NCBI GenBank assembly: GCA_050289625.1
Contig: JBNKGC010000101.1
Span: forward strand, 1 to 20,177
Source of the DNA: NIC37A-2 sp050289625
Lineage (GTDB): Bacteria; Myxococcota_A; Polyangia; Polyangiales; Polyangiaceae
Length of the DNA: 20,177 nt
Direction: 5' to 3'
A program made the position numbers and the translations under genes. Below the pieces are notes generated by a model. The model searched no databases. It was given only the letters and a program-made list of their open reading frames with translations, and had not been told where the DNA came from. Below are positions 1 through 7,745 of the stretch, piece after piece. Within the stretch, counting starts at the first letter, position 1; each line of letters opens with the position of its first letter.

Positions 1-77
1 CTCCCACAAGGTCTGCGGCGGTGCGCGCGGCCTCGTCACTCCTCGGCCTTTGGCCTCGCGTGCCTCGGTTGGTTCCG
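1..77 (+). repeat. Direct repeat R1, copy 1
   Basis: This 77-bp segment recurs at 195-271 with a single difference (G25 against T219). It contains the short palindrome GGCCTTTGGCC. The window starts inside or exactly at the repeat, so its left end may be cut off. Neither copy carries a transposase frame. Confidence 0.85.
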
Positions 78-152
78 CGACGAAAAGCTCCCCCCGACCG
101 CCTGTCGCCCGCCGCTATGCGGCTACGACAGCAACAATCTCGTCACCTGACG

Positions 153-171
153 CAAGACAGTTGCTCACCCC
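153..171 (+). repeat. 19-bp direct repeat R2, copy 1
   Basis: The sequence CAAGACAGTTGCTCACCCC occurs here and again at 319-337. Together with R1 it forms an R1-R2-R1-R2 arrangement with unequal spacers (75 and 47 bases), which suggests an old tandem duplication followed by a short deletion. Confidence 0.8.
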
Positions 172-194
172 ACGGTCCGCCGGGTCTCCGGCGC

Positions 195-271
195 CTCCCA
201 CAAGGTCTGCGGCGGTGCTCGCGGCCTCGTCACTCCTCGGCCTTTGGCCTCGCGTGCCTCGGTTGGTTCCG
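195..271 (+). repeat. Direct repeat R1, copy 2
   Basis: Second copy of the 77-bp repeat, 76/77 identical to 1-77. A much decayed third copy can be seen around 486-522, sharing a core like TTGCCTCGGTTTGTTCC. Each of the two good copies is followed by the 19-bp repeat R2, at slightly different distances. Confidence 0.85.
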
Positions 272-318
272 AGCTGTGAGGTCTGCTGTGACTTGGGGGG
301 CGGCCCTGCCCCGCGGCT

Positions 319-337
319 CAAGACAGTTGCTCACCCC
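319..337 (+). repeat. 19-bp direct repeat R2, copy 2
   Basis: Exact second copy of the 19-bp element at 153-171. It closes the second half of the R1-R2 composite duplication. Confidence 0.8.
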
Positions 338-366
338 CCTCGCGTTCCTCAGGGTGAAGAACTATC

Positions 367-414
367 CTCCCCCTCGTGCGCGCAGCGCGGAGCGCGAGCA
401 CACGTCAGGGGGAG
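367..414. repeat. Imperfect inverted repeat (large hairpin)
   Basis: CTCCCCCT (367-374) pairs with AGGGGGAG (407-414). The interior also pairs in part, with GTGCGCGC against GCGCGAGCAC around a short loop. There is no T-run on either side, so it does not look like an intrinsic terminator. It could be a structured mobile repeat or a hairpin at the end of the alcohol dehydrogenase transcript. Confidence 0.5.
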
Positions 415-551
415 GCGGAGCCTTCCGCAGGCGAAGCCGAGGACAGGCTCCGGGTGGGGGCTGACCCCAACTCCCGAGTCTCCGCCCTCCGGGCTTCGCC
501 TTCGCTTGCCTCGGTTTGTTCCTTGCATCGGGGGTTGGTCGGGGCGCCGCA

Positions 552-1586
552 TCATTGACCAATCCGGAGAACCTGAGCGCCCCGCGCGCCACCTTCGCGT
601 ATGCGAAAAAGCGCTTGGTTGGCGTCCTCCAGGGGCACGGCAACCACCTCGGGGACGATCTGCGCCTGAGCGGCGACGTCGAGCATCTCCACGACGTCGC
701 GACGAGTGACGTTCGCGACCGACTTGATTTCCTTTTCCATCCAGAGGTCCCGTCCGTAGTCCAGCTCGAGAAACGCCTCCTGATCTCCGGCCTCCTTGCG
801 GATGGCGTTCACCACGAGACGCCCCCCGGCGCGAAGATTTCGCAACGCGAACAGGACGGGCGTCCATGCGGGCGTCGTGTCGATGATGGCATCGAGCGCC
901 TCCGGCGCGACCTGCCGGGTATCTCCAGCCCACACGGCACCGAGGTCTTCTGCGAACTTTCGCTCAGCCACGTCGCGCGCAAATACGAAGACGCGGGTAC
1001 TCGGCTGGAGGTGTCGAACCAACTGGATGACGAGGTGGGCGCTCGCCCCGAACCCGGTCATCCCGAGGGTTCCTCCGTCTCGAACTCCGGTCAGTCGGAA
1101 CGATCGGTAACCGATGGCTCCCGCGCAAAGGAGCGGAGCAGCATGAAGGTCGTCTAGCGAATCTGGAATCGGCACGACGAAAGCTGCCGGGGCGGTCATG
1201 AACTCCGCGTATCCGCCATCGACGTCTCGTCCCGTGGCGACGAATTCCGGGCACAGGTTTTCGAAACCCGCCAGGCACTGAACGCACTCGCCGCAGGCGC
1301 CGTGTATCCAAGCCACACCCACCCGCTGTCCGACGATGCCGGCGTCTCCTACGGCTTCACCGACGCTTTCGATCCGTCCGATTGCTTGGTGCCCCGGGAT
1401 GACCGGGAGGCTCGGGGGCGGCGTGCGCCCCTCGATTTCGTCCAGCTCGGTGTGACACACCCCGCAGACCGAAACCCGTATCCTGACGCTGTTCGGAGCA
1501 ACCTCGGGTAACGGGAGTTGCTCGAAACGAAGTGGCTCGGAGAGGGATGAAAGCGGCCCCAACCGATTCAGACACATGGCGCGCAT
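552..1586 (-). CDS. Zinc-dependent alcohol dehydrogenase (MDR family)
   Basis: This 344-residue protein is a full-length medium-chain dehydrogenase/reductase, which would oxidise an alcohol or reduce an aldehyde with NAD(P) in the cytoplasm. The N-terminal GroES-like half has the catalytic zinc ligands C41 (in CGVCHTE), H66 (in PGHQ) and C154. The structural zinc lobe has C98, C101, C104 and C112. The Rossmann half follows, with GFGASA near residue 178. The usual Glu after the zinc His is Gln (GHQ), which I recall from a subset of the AdhA-like group. The start is set by GAGAGGAG five bases upstream of the ATG; a second ATG three codons in is less well placed. The gene is divergent from the MscS gene and nothing beside it reveals the substrate. 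The fold is certain, the substrate unknown. Confidence 0.9.
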   Translation of the reverse strand: MRAMCLNRLGPLSSLSEPLRFEQLPLPEVAPNSVRIRVSVCGVCHTELDEIEGRTPPPSLPVIPGHQAIGRIESVGEAVGDAGIVGQRVGVAWIHGACGECVQCLAGFENLCPEFVATGRDVDGGYAEFMTAPAAFVVPIPDSLDDLHAAPLLCAGAIGYRSFRLTGVRDGGTLGMTGFGASAHLVIQLVRHLQPSTRVFVFARDVAERKFAEDLGAVWAGDTRQVAPEALDAIIDTTPAWTPVLFALRNLRAGGRLVVNAIRKEAGDQEAFLELDYGRDLWMEKEIKSVANVTRRDVVEMLDVAAQAQIVPEVVAVPLEDANQALFRIREGGARGAQVLRIGQ

Positions 1587-1721
1587 GCCATCTCCTCTCG
1601 CTTCCCGTCCCTACGATTGGATTGTGCCCTGCAGCGCGCGCGCCGCAAGACGGAGTCTACCCGGGTCGCAGCCTCGCGACCGCTTGTCGGGTCCACCACA
1701 CATCGGACGCCCGCGCCGCGT

Positions 1722-1750
1722 TTGACAAGCCGCATCGCCCGGTGTGATGG
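1722..1750 (+). promoter_or_regulatory. Possible sigma70-type promoter of the MscS gene
   Basis: A perfect TTGACA (1722-1727) is followed after 17 bases by TGATGG (1745-1750), about 20 bases before the ATG at 1770. The -35 box is excellent but the -10 box is poor, so this is only a candidate. It lies in the divergent gap between the dehydrogenase and MscS genes. Confidence 0.3.
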
Positions 1751-1769
1751 ACCGTTTCCGTCGAGCGCC

Positions 1770-2834
1770 ATGACCGAATTTTTCAAGCGGATGAACGGCC
1801 ACGAATATTGGAACAACTCTCCTCTGGAGTGGCTCCTTGCCTTCGGCGTGTTCGCCACCGTCGCCGCTTCCACACGGCTCGTTCAAGCGCTGCTGATTCG
1901 CTACCTGGGACGCGCTGCCGAGAAAACACTGACCGAGGTCGACGACGCCTGGGTCTCCATCCTCGGTGCGACCTCCTGGTACTTTCACCTCGCCGCGGCG
2001 ACGCTGGTCGCGCAGAAGTTCCTCGACCTGACGTCGAACGCGCACGACGTCGTCCGCGCTGCGCTTTACGTTTGCATCGGCGTCCAGGTCGCCGTTTGGG
2101 CGCAGAGGGCCCTCACCACCTTTCTCGATCTCTGGGCCAAGAAGCAGAACGGCAACAGGAAGCACACGGCTGCCGGCGCAGTTCGTTTTATCGGCCGCCT
2201 TGCGATCTGGAGCATCTTCGTCCTCGTCGTTCTTTCGAATCTCGGCGTCGAGCTCAGCGCCGTCGTGGCTGGGCTCGGCGTCGGAGGCGTTGCCGCGGCG
2301 CTGGCCGTGCAGAGCATCCTGAGCGACCTGTTCGCCGGACTCTCGATGTATTTCGACCGCCCTTTCGACCTGGGCGACTTCATCATCGTGGGAGACGTTC
2401 TCGGCAACGTGCGCAAGATCGGATTGCGCACGACGCGGATCGACTCGCTCGGAGGCGAGGAGATCATCTTCCCCAACGGCGAACTGGTAAAACAGGCGAT
2501 TCGGAACTACCAGCGCATGAAGGAGCGCCGCATCGTCTTTTCCTTCGGCATCGAATACAACCTCACCGTCGATAAGGTCGAGGCGGCCCGCGACACTGCC
2601 CAGCGGGTGATCGAAGAGCGCGACGGGGTGCGCTTCGATCGGGCGCATTTCAAGCAGTTCGGCGATTCGTCCCTCGATTTCGAGGTCGTCTACTACGTCC
2701 TTTCGAAAGAGTACGACGTGTACATGGAGCACCAACACGCCATCAACATGGCGCTCTATCGCGAGTTCGAGCAGCAGGGCATCCCCTTCGCCTTCCCGTC
2801 GCGGTCGATCTACATGCGCACGAGCGAGTCCTGA
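1770..2834 (+). CDS. MscS-family mechanosensitive ion channel
   Basis: A 354-residue inner-membrane channel of the MscS type, which releases solutes on hypo-osmotic shock or carries a related small-conductance function. Hydrophobic segments lie around residues 20-45, 68-85, 97-118 and 143-165. They are followed by the pore helix, rich in small residues (AGLGVGGVAAALAVQ, about 166-181), and the beta domain with the family signature around FDRPFDLGDFI. The alpha/beta C-terminal domain covers about 255-345. I chose the ATG at 1770 because the longer frame from 1617 adds 51 Arg/Thr-rich residues without signal or conservation. The four segments make it slightly larger than E. coli MscS. There is no partner gene downstream in the same unit. 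Confidence 0.92.
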   Translation: MTEFFKRMNGHEYWNNSPLEWLLAFGVFATVAASTRLVQALLIRYLGRAAEKTLTEVDDAWVSILGATSWYFHLAAATLVAQKFLDLTSNAHDVVRAALYVCIGVQVAVWAQRALTTFLDLWAKKQNGNRKHTAAGAVRFIGRLAIWSIFVLVVLSNLGVELSAVVAGLGVGGVAAALAVQSILSDLFAGLSMYFDRPFDLGDFIIVGDVLGNVRKIGLRTTRIDSLGGEEIIFPNGELVKQAIRNYQRMKERRIVFSFGIEYNLTVDKVEAARDTAQRVIEERDGVRFDRAHFKQFGDSSLDFEVVYYVLSKEYDVYMEHQHAINMALYREFEQQGIPFAFPSRSIYMRTSES

Positions 2835-2920
2835 TCGGTCTCGGCAGGATAGACCCCGGCCCGCCGGCCCACCCCTCGGCGGTACGCAGCACGTTTTCTG
2901 CACGGAGATTTTGGGCGACG

Positions 2921-3697
2921 ATGCGAGTCATGGACGCGCTCTCGGACGTACTCGACACCGTCGACCTCTCGGGAGTGATCTTCCTGCGGGCGAATCTCGG
3001 CGAGCGCTACGGCGTCTCGATGCCGCCGCCGACCATTTCTCACCCCACGATCAAGCCGCTTTCAAAAGAACATCGGCTGGTGATGTTTCACATCGTACGG
3101 GAAGGGCGCGGCTTCGTCGAAGTGGAAGGGTTCGAGCCTCGAGAGCTTCGCGAAGGAGATCTCATCATCGTCTTCGACGACCTGTACCACGCGGTCGTCG
3201 ACACGCCGGGTCGCGAGACGATCGCCAGCGCCGATCTCGTTCCGAATCGAACTCGGCTCCCGGCGCTGCCGGCGGTCGATTTGGGCGGGGGCGATCGCAC
3301 CATGCGTCTCGTTTGCGGCATGCTGCAGTTCGTCGATCGGGGTTTCAATCCAGTATTTGCCGCACTCCCCCCATACCTTCACATCAAGCGGGAAGAGGGC
3401 CCTTCGTCCGAGTGGCTTCAGGCGAACCTCACCCACATCATCCGCGAAGCGGAAAGCGGTCGGCCGGGCAGCGAGAAGCTCCTGAGTCGCCTCACCGAGC
3501 TTCTCTTCGTCGAGACGCTGCGCACCTACCTCGAAAAGCTGCCGGGCAGCGAGGGCGGATGGTTGGCGGCGCTCAAGGATCCGATCGTCGGAAAGGCGCT
3601 TCAACTCATCCACGACGCGCCGGCTCATCGCTGGACTGTCGCTGACCTCGCCAAACGTGCAGGCGCCTCGCGCTCCCCTTCTTCGGGGTCGTCGTAG
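2921..3697 (+). pseudogene. Truncated cupin-AraC family regulator
   Basis: The N-terminal 190 residues match the AraC-type cupin sensor (Cupin_6-like; the MDALSDVL start and the GRGFVEVEGFEPRELREGDL strand pair are typical). The linker and the first helices of the AraC DNA-binding domain follow (DPIVGKALQLIHD, WTVADLAKRAGASRS). Homology stops at about residue 252. The last six residues (PSSGSS, then TAG) are read from antisense sequence of the neighbouring acyl-CoA dehydrogenase. Family members are usually about 300-320 residues with two helix-turn-helix motifs, so most of the DNA-binding domain is missing and the product is unlikely to bind DNA normally. ATG at 2921 or 2930 could start it; 2930 matches the usual family N-terminus. 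This is a 3' truncation by deletion or rearrangement. Confidence 0.8.
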
Positions 3698-4179
3698 CGA
3701 CCGCTCGTGATCATGACGTCGCCCTGCACCGAGCCGCTCGCGAACGGCTTCTTCGAAGTGTACTCGTATCCGCCCTCCACCCGAATCAGAGTGCCATTCG
3801 ACTCGAGCCAATCTCCGGCGCCGGTGCTCACCAGGATGAGGTTTTGGTCTGCGACTTTGCGCAGGAGCGCCTCACCCGGCTGCCCTTTCTTGTATTTCCA
3901 CACCGTCGCAGCGACGAGATGCGTGTGCATGGAGTAGGCGAGAGCCGTCGAACCGTCGAACCGAGCGAGCTCACGAATGAACTCACAGATGTCTCGGTAG
4001 CCCGCTCCGCCACCCCCGAGCTTCACGGGCACGAGGGCCTTGAACAGGCCGTCTTCTTTGAGGGCCGCGAAGCTTTCCGCCGCGAAGGTTCCGTCCTCAT
4101 CGTTTCGCGCCGCGTATTCCCTGAGCTCGGGGCCGAGTGCTCGCGCTCGCTCCATCCATCGTGTCGTCGAGTTCGTCAT
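3625..4179 (-). pseudogene. Truncated acyl-CoA dehydrogenase
   Basis: From an ATG with a near-perfect GGAGGAG about nine bases upstream, the frame encodes the N-terminal all-alpha domain and the start of the beta domain of an acyl-CoA dehydrogenase-like flavoenzyme. Visible parts are the ALKEDGLFKALVP segment, the GGGGAGYRDICEFIRELARFDGSTALAYSMH helices and ILVSTGAGDWLESNG. Recognisable sequence ends after GRYDDPEEGE, near 3673. The remaining residues (REAPARLARSATVQR) are antisense to the AraC gene. A complete enzyme has about 380-400 residues, so about half is missing, including the C-terminal helical domain that completes FAD and substrate binding. It would be inactive. Its broken end meets the broken end of the convergent AraC gene. 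Confidence 0.82.
3673..3680. other. Deletion junction joining two convergent truncated genes
   Basis: Rightward AraC homology runs up to about 3676. Leftward acyl-CoA dehydrogenase homology starts at about 3673. The point where both 3' ends are lost is thus only a few bases wide (CTCCCCTT region). There is no insertion sequence, inverted repeat or target duplication. A simple internal deletion of the two 3' halves explains it; an assembly collapse is the alternative. Confidence 0.65.
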
Positions 4180-4378
4180 CGAAGTTTTCTCCTCCAGAGT
4201 TTCACGGCCCTCACTCTGCACTCCAGGCGCAGCTCTGCCCATGGCTGGGACTCCAGAGCTCCTGCCCGATCGTCCAGAACGTCACTGCGCCGTTCGGGGG
4301 CGCCTCGCGTTGTCCCGCCTGACGTCTCAGGGTGAGGCGCTGCTGCGGATGCTACCGAGGGCGAACGCGCGCGGGCCG

Positions 4379-5953
4379 ATGGCCGACACGGACGAGCTTC
4401 AGTTTCCAGGTCTCGTCCCGGCATCGTCCGTCGGCACTTTACCCCTCCCGTCCCGCGCGCCATCCTCCGCTCCAGGATCCGTGGTCGCACGACAGCGCTC
4501 GTCACAGTTCGAGACCCCCGAAGCTCTTCCCGAAGAGCCCGCGGCTTTGGGGTCTGCTTGGTCGCGCCTGGTCGAACGACTTTCTCGTCCCGTCGACGCG
4601 GCAAGCCTGGCCGTCTTCCGAATTCTCTTCGGCTGGCTGATGATGCTCGAGGTTCTCCGGTACTTCGGCGCCGGTTGGATCGCCAGCTACTACATCGAGC
4701 CCCAGTTTCACTTCACCTATTGGGGCTTTTCCTGGGTGCACCCGTGGCCCGGCATCGGGATGTACGTGCACTTCGCCGCACTCGGCGTCCTCGCCGTGTG
4801 CATGGCCTTGGGGTTTTGTTACCGCCTGAGCGCACTGCTGTTCTTCGTCGGGTTCACGTACGTCTTCCTGCTCGAGAAGGCACGGTACCTGAACCACTTC
4901 TACTTCATCATCCTACTCAGCGCTTTGTGCGCATGCTTGCCTCTGCACCGCTACTGCAGCATCGATGCCAAACGCCACCCCGAGCGCGCGAACAGCTTCG
5001 CTCCGACCTATCAGCTGTGGACCCTGCGAGCCCAGCTGCTCATCGTTTACGTTTATGCGGGCATTGCGAAGCTGAACGCCGACTGGTTTCGGGGCGAGCC
5101 GCTCCGTCACTGGTTGTCCGACCACTCGGGGGTCGCCCTCGTCGGGCCTCTGTTCACCCAGGATTGGTTCATCCTCGCCCTCAGCTACGGTGGTCTAGCT
5201 CTCGACCTGTGTGTCGCGCCGCTCTTGATATTCCGCCGCACCAGGATTCCGGCTCTCGTTCTCTTCTCGGCGTTTCACCTCATGAACGCGGCATTCTTCG
5301 AAATCGGCATCTTCCCGTGGATGATGCTGGCCGCGAATCTTCTCTTCCTCGAACCGAGCTGGCCACGAACCCTGCTGCGTCGGGTTCCCGAGGTTCGCAA
5401 TTGGGTACCGGACAGCTTCGTCCAGGTACTGGCAGCCCAACCGTTCGGGCGCCCCCCCCGGGTTCGCGCGGGCGCGCTCGCTCTGGTGGGAATCTACTTG
5501 GCTTTGCAACTCCTCATCCCGCTTCGACATCACCTGTACCCCGGTGATGTCGCGTGGAACGAGGAAGGGCACCGCTTCGCTTGGCGCATGAAGCTGCGCG
5601 ACAAGCACGGCCGCGCCGAGTTCTTCGTAGAGCGGAACGGCGTCGTGACTCGCGTTCTGCCCGATGGTTACCTGACCGACCGACAAGCCTCTCGACTTCC
5701 CTGTCAGTCCGACATGCTGGTCGAGTTCAGCCACTTCCTGGCCGACCGATCGCGGCACGAAGACGAGCCCGTTCGGGTCCGCGCAAACGCCACCTGCTCC
5801 CTCAACTTCCGCGCCCCCCGACGCTTCGTCGACCCGAAGCGCGATCTCGCGGCGGAACCGCTGACGATTCTCCCGAAGGGGTGGATCCTTCCGGGCCCCG
5901 ACGAAGAGGCGCTCGAGAACGTCGCAGCCAGCTCGCTCGTCTCGAGCCCGTGA
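4379..5953 (+). CDS. Vitamin K-dependent gamma-carboxylase-like membrane protein (HTTM domain)
   Basis: A 524-residue integral membrane protein related to vitamin K-dependent gamma-glutamyl carboxylases. After about 60 Ser/Pro-rich residues, the horizontally transferred transmembrane (HTTM) domain covers about 65-340 with several membrane segments. The signature NHFYF (His173) and AKLNADWFRG (Lys231) align, from memory, with the catalytic region of human GGCX (NHSYL with His160; KKLDADW with Lys218). The segment LIPLRHHLYPGDVAWNEEGHRFAWRM near 415-440 resembles the lumenal domain of GGCX, so this is more than a bare HTTM protein. The animal enzyme carboxylates Glu with reduced vitamin K; the bacterial substrate is unknown. 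In-frame ATGs at 4241, 4349 and 4379 are possible; none has a strong ribosome binding site, and the start is uncertain. The next gene downstream is an exported fibro-slime lipoprotein. Confidence 0.82.
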   Translation: MADTDELQFPGLVPASSVGTLPLPSRAPSSAPGSVVARQRSSQFETPEALPEEPAALGSAWSRLVERLSRPVDAASLAVFRILFGWLMMLEVLRYFGAGWIASYYIEPQFHFTYWGFSWVHPWPGIGMYVHFAALGVLAVCMALGFCYRLSALLFFVGFTYVFLLEKARYLNHFYFIILLSALCACLPLHRYCSIDAKRHPERANSFAPTYQLWTLRAQLLIVYVYAGIAKLNADWFRGEPLRHWLSDHSGVALVGPLFTQDWFILALSYGGLALDLCVAPLLIFRRTRIPALVLFSAFHLMNAAFFEIGIFPWMMLAANLLFLEPSWPRTLLRRVPEVRNWVPDSFVQVLAAQPFGRPPRVRAGALALVGIYLALQLLIPLRHHLYPGDVAWNEEGHRFAWRMKLRDKHGRAEFFVERNGVVTRVLPDGYLTDRQASRLPCQSDMLVEFSHFLADRSRHEDEPVRVRANATCSLNFRAPRRFVDPKRDLAAEPLTILPKGWILPGPDEEALENVAASSLVSSP

Positions 5954-6033
5954 GCGATTCCGTCAAAGCTACATATCTTCGATGTGAACAGAAGATGAGC
6001 CGGTCGTGGACGCCCGCACCACGATTCCCCCGT

Positions 6034-6045
6034 GGCAGCGCTGCC
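6034..6045. promoter_or_regulatory. 12-bp perfect palindrome upstream of fibro-slime gene
   Basis: GGCAGCGCTGCC is a perfect palindrome 62 bases before the fibro-slime start codon, inside the 153-bp gap after the carboxylase-like gene. It has no T-run, so it is not a terminator. It may be an operator or a chance GC-rich dyad. A weak TTGACG at about 6070 is the only -35-like box nearby. Confidence 0.3.
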
Positions 6046-6106
6046 GCCACCATGCAATAGTTCCACCGCTTGACGCGGCGCTCGCCGCCCAGACAGGATC
6101 CTGCCC

Positions 6107-7144
6107 ATGACCCTTCGAACCTACTCCCTTGCTTTCGTATCCCTCAGCACTTTGGCCGCATTCGCCTGCTCCTCAGGGGATGGCGACGATGGGTCGGGCC
6201 GCATCGGCAACCAGGGTATCGGCGCGACGGGCAATGGCGCCGGCACGGGGAGCGGCGGCGGAGTCAACCTCGGAACCGGTGGGAGCGGCATCGGCACCGG
6301 CGGGGGCCCCGCCCCCGGCGAGTGTGGAACCATCCTCCCGGCGATCATCCGCGATTTCCCTGACACCCATCCCGATTTCGAGCTGTCGGCCCAGTACTCC
6401 GTGAAGGATGCGCAAGTCTCCACCGCTCCCGACGCCGAACCCTACAAGGGCTGGAACGATGTTGGTTGTGAGCTGGTCAACACCACTCTGGACGCAAGCG
6501 GCAAACCCACCTTTTTTGCCGGACCGGCCGACGCCGGTACCACGGGGCTCACCATCCCAAGCGGTGCGGGGCGCCTCCAGCGGGTCGTAAACAACTCCAT
6601 GGGCGGATGCTGGACCGAAGCGAATCCGAACCCAACGGGGATTTGCCTCGTGGGTACCTGCACGACATGGACCTTCGCGCCTCCGCTCGGCGAAATCACG
6701 AACGCCGCGTCGTTCAGCGACTGGTACAACACCAAAGACGGCGTGAACATGGAGATCCCGGTCGACCTTCCACTGACGGACGGCGTGTTCGACTCGGACG
6801 CCTTCTTCCCCATTGACGGCCAAGGCTTTGGCAATACGCCTGGGCAAGCGCACAACTACCACTTCACGACCGAGATCAACGTGAAGTTCAAGTACCAGCG
6901 CGGTCAGACCTTCACCTTCCGCGGTGACGACGACCTGTGGATCTTCGTCAACAACACCCTAGTGCTGGATCTCGGTGGTTTGCACCAGCCGCTGCAGGGG
7001 ACGATCAACTTCGATACCTTGGGACTCACGGCGGACAGTCAGAACACGATGTCCATCTTCCATGCGGAGCGCCAAACGGATCAGTCGAACTTCCGCGTCG
7101 AGACGAACATCGACTGTTTCGAGCCGGTAGTCGTCATCCGATAA
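6107..7144 (+). CDS. Fibro-slime domain lipoprotein
   Basis: A 345-residue exported lipoprotein. Residues 1-21 form a type II signal peptide ending in LAAFAC (Cys21, a slightly loose lipobox), followed by a Gly/Asn/Thr-rich flexible stalk to about residue 70. Residues 75-340 carry a fibro-slime domain (a PA14-like beta fold known from Dictyostelium prespore/fibro-slime proteins and from Myxococcota and Fibrobacter surface proteins). The hallmark segment FRGDDDLWIFVNNTLVLDLG lies at 271-290, followed by GLHQPLQGTI. Paired Cys residues (121, 168, 180, 185, 337 and others) suggest disulfides outside the cytoplasm. The domain is thought to act in adhesion or carbohydrate binding; the exact ligand is unknown. 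A strong terminator follows. Confidence 0.88.
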   Translation: MTLRTYSLAFVSLSTLAAFACSSGDGDDGSGRIGNQGIGATGNGAGTGSGGGVNLGTGGSGIGTGGGPAPGECGTILPAIIRDFPDTHPDFELSAQYSVKDAQVSTAPDAEPYKGWNDVGCELVNTTLDASGKPTFFAGPADAGTTGLTIPSGAGRLQRVVNNSMGGCWTEANPNPTGICLVGTCTTWTFAPPLGEITNAASFSDWYNTKDGVNMEIPVDLPLTDGVFDSDAFFPIDGQGFGNTPGQAHNYHFTTEINVKFKYQRGQTFTFRGDDDLWIFVNNTLVLDLGGLHQPLQGTINFDTLGLTADSQNTMSIFHAERQTDQSNFRVETNIDCFEPVVVIR

Positions 7145-7165
7145 GCCAGCGGTTTCCCGCTCAGC

Positions 7166-7199
7166 AAAAAGGCCCCCTCGCCCGAGGTGGGCCTTTTTT
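7166..7199 (+). terminator. Bidirectional rho-independent terminator
   Basis: AAAAAGGCCCCCTCG pairs with CGAGGTGGGCCTTTTTT with one bulged base and a tight loop. There is an A-tract on the left and a T-tract on the right, so it can act in both directions. It sits between the convergent fibro-slime gene (stop at 7144) and cytochrome gene (stop at 7266), and serves both. Confidence 0.9.
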
Positions 7200-7265
7200 C
7201 GTGCCTGGGCACCGCAACCTGCTCGAACTCCCGACGAGGAGGTGGCTGCCCTCCGACTGATGACG

Positions 7266-7745
7266 TTACTCGCACACCTCGTCCGAACGAGGAGCACCTT
7301 CGCCGAGCCAAGCAAGTAGCGTCTTCTTCTGCTCAGGGGAAAGGGGCGTCACGGGAGGCTTCACGAGCGCGTTGAGAGGCGGCATCAAGTCCGCTTCGAC
7401 CATGTGCTTCATCAACACGTGAATCGGCTTCCCACTTCGGGACTTCTGTGTGTCCTCCCAGCGGACCATTTCGAACGGCGCGTCGTTTTCGCGAGGGTCC
7501 CAGTGACAACGACGGCAGCTCGCGGCGAGTACCTCCTCCACGCCACACGGAAAACCCGAGCCAGGCGTCTTCCGATCGGCCCACGGTGGGGGTCCTGAAT
7601 CTTCGACCTTCGCCGACGCGGGAGGCGCAGCAGGTGCCTGCGCCTGGACGTTGACGCCCACCTCCGGCTCGAACTTCGCTGCCTTCTCTTCGTCGCATCC
7701 GAGCAAGGCGACAGCCACCAATCCCAACACGAAGGCGTAGCGCAT
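7266..7745 (-). CDS. Single-heme cytochrome c-like lipoprotein
   Basis: A 159-residue lipoprotein: signal peptide MRYAFVLGLVAVALLGC with lipobox ALLGC (Cys17), then an Ala/Pro-rich linker to about 60. A small class I cytochrome-like domain follows. The heme site is C77-R-R-C80-H81, and Met121 in VEADLMPPL is the likely sixth ligand. The tail (LSPEQKKTLLAWLGEGAP) is the usual last helix of cytochrome c domains. Further Cys at 67 and 158 may form a disulfide. It would act in periplasmic electron transfer, anchored to a membrane. The start was chosen for the perfect signal peptide; an ATG 21 codons further upstream would bury it. No redox partner gene is adjacent. The gene is convergent with the fibro-slime gene and divergent from the VOC gene. 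Confidence 0.82.
   Translation of the reverse strand: MRYAFVLGLVAVALLGCDEEKAAKFEPEVGVNVQAQAPAAPPASAKVEDSGPPPWADRKTPGSGFPCGVEEVLAASCRRCHWDPRENDAPFEMVRWEDTQKSRSGKPIHVLMKHMVEADLMPPLNALVKPPVTPLSPEQKKTLLAWLGEGAPRSDEVCE

Larger units (their letters stand above)
1..551. other. Gene-free GC-rich repeat region
   Basis: I see no credible gene here. Open frames on both strands give Arg/Pro/Ala-rich translations without recognisable domains, signal peptides or ribosome binding sites. The stretch is made of direct repeats (1-77 with 195-271; 153-171 with 319-337), a decayed third copy near 486-522, and an imperfect inverted repeat at 367-414. It lies downstream of the leftward alcohol dehydrogenase gene and is best read as non-coding repeat sequence. 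Confidence 0.7.

Noticed and set aside
50..709. A 219-residue frame over the repeat region
   Set aside because: It runs from repeats into the antisense of the dehydrogenase gene, and the translation is low-complexity Arg/Pro/Ser without a domain.
1611..2903. A 430-residue open frame on the minus strand opposite the MscS gene
   Set aside because: It is antisense to a clear channel gene, is Asp/Glu/Arg-rich without any domain, and has no ribosome binding site. In very GC-rich DNA such shadow frames are common.
4040..4378. Extended N-terminus of the carboxylase-like gene
   Set aside because: The upstream frame overlaps the divergent acyl-CoA dehydrogenase start and has no ribosome binding site, signal or conserved sequence; a later start is more likely.
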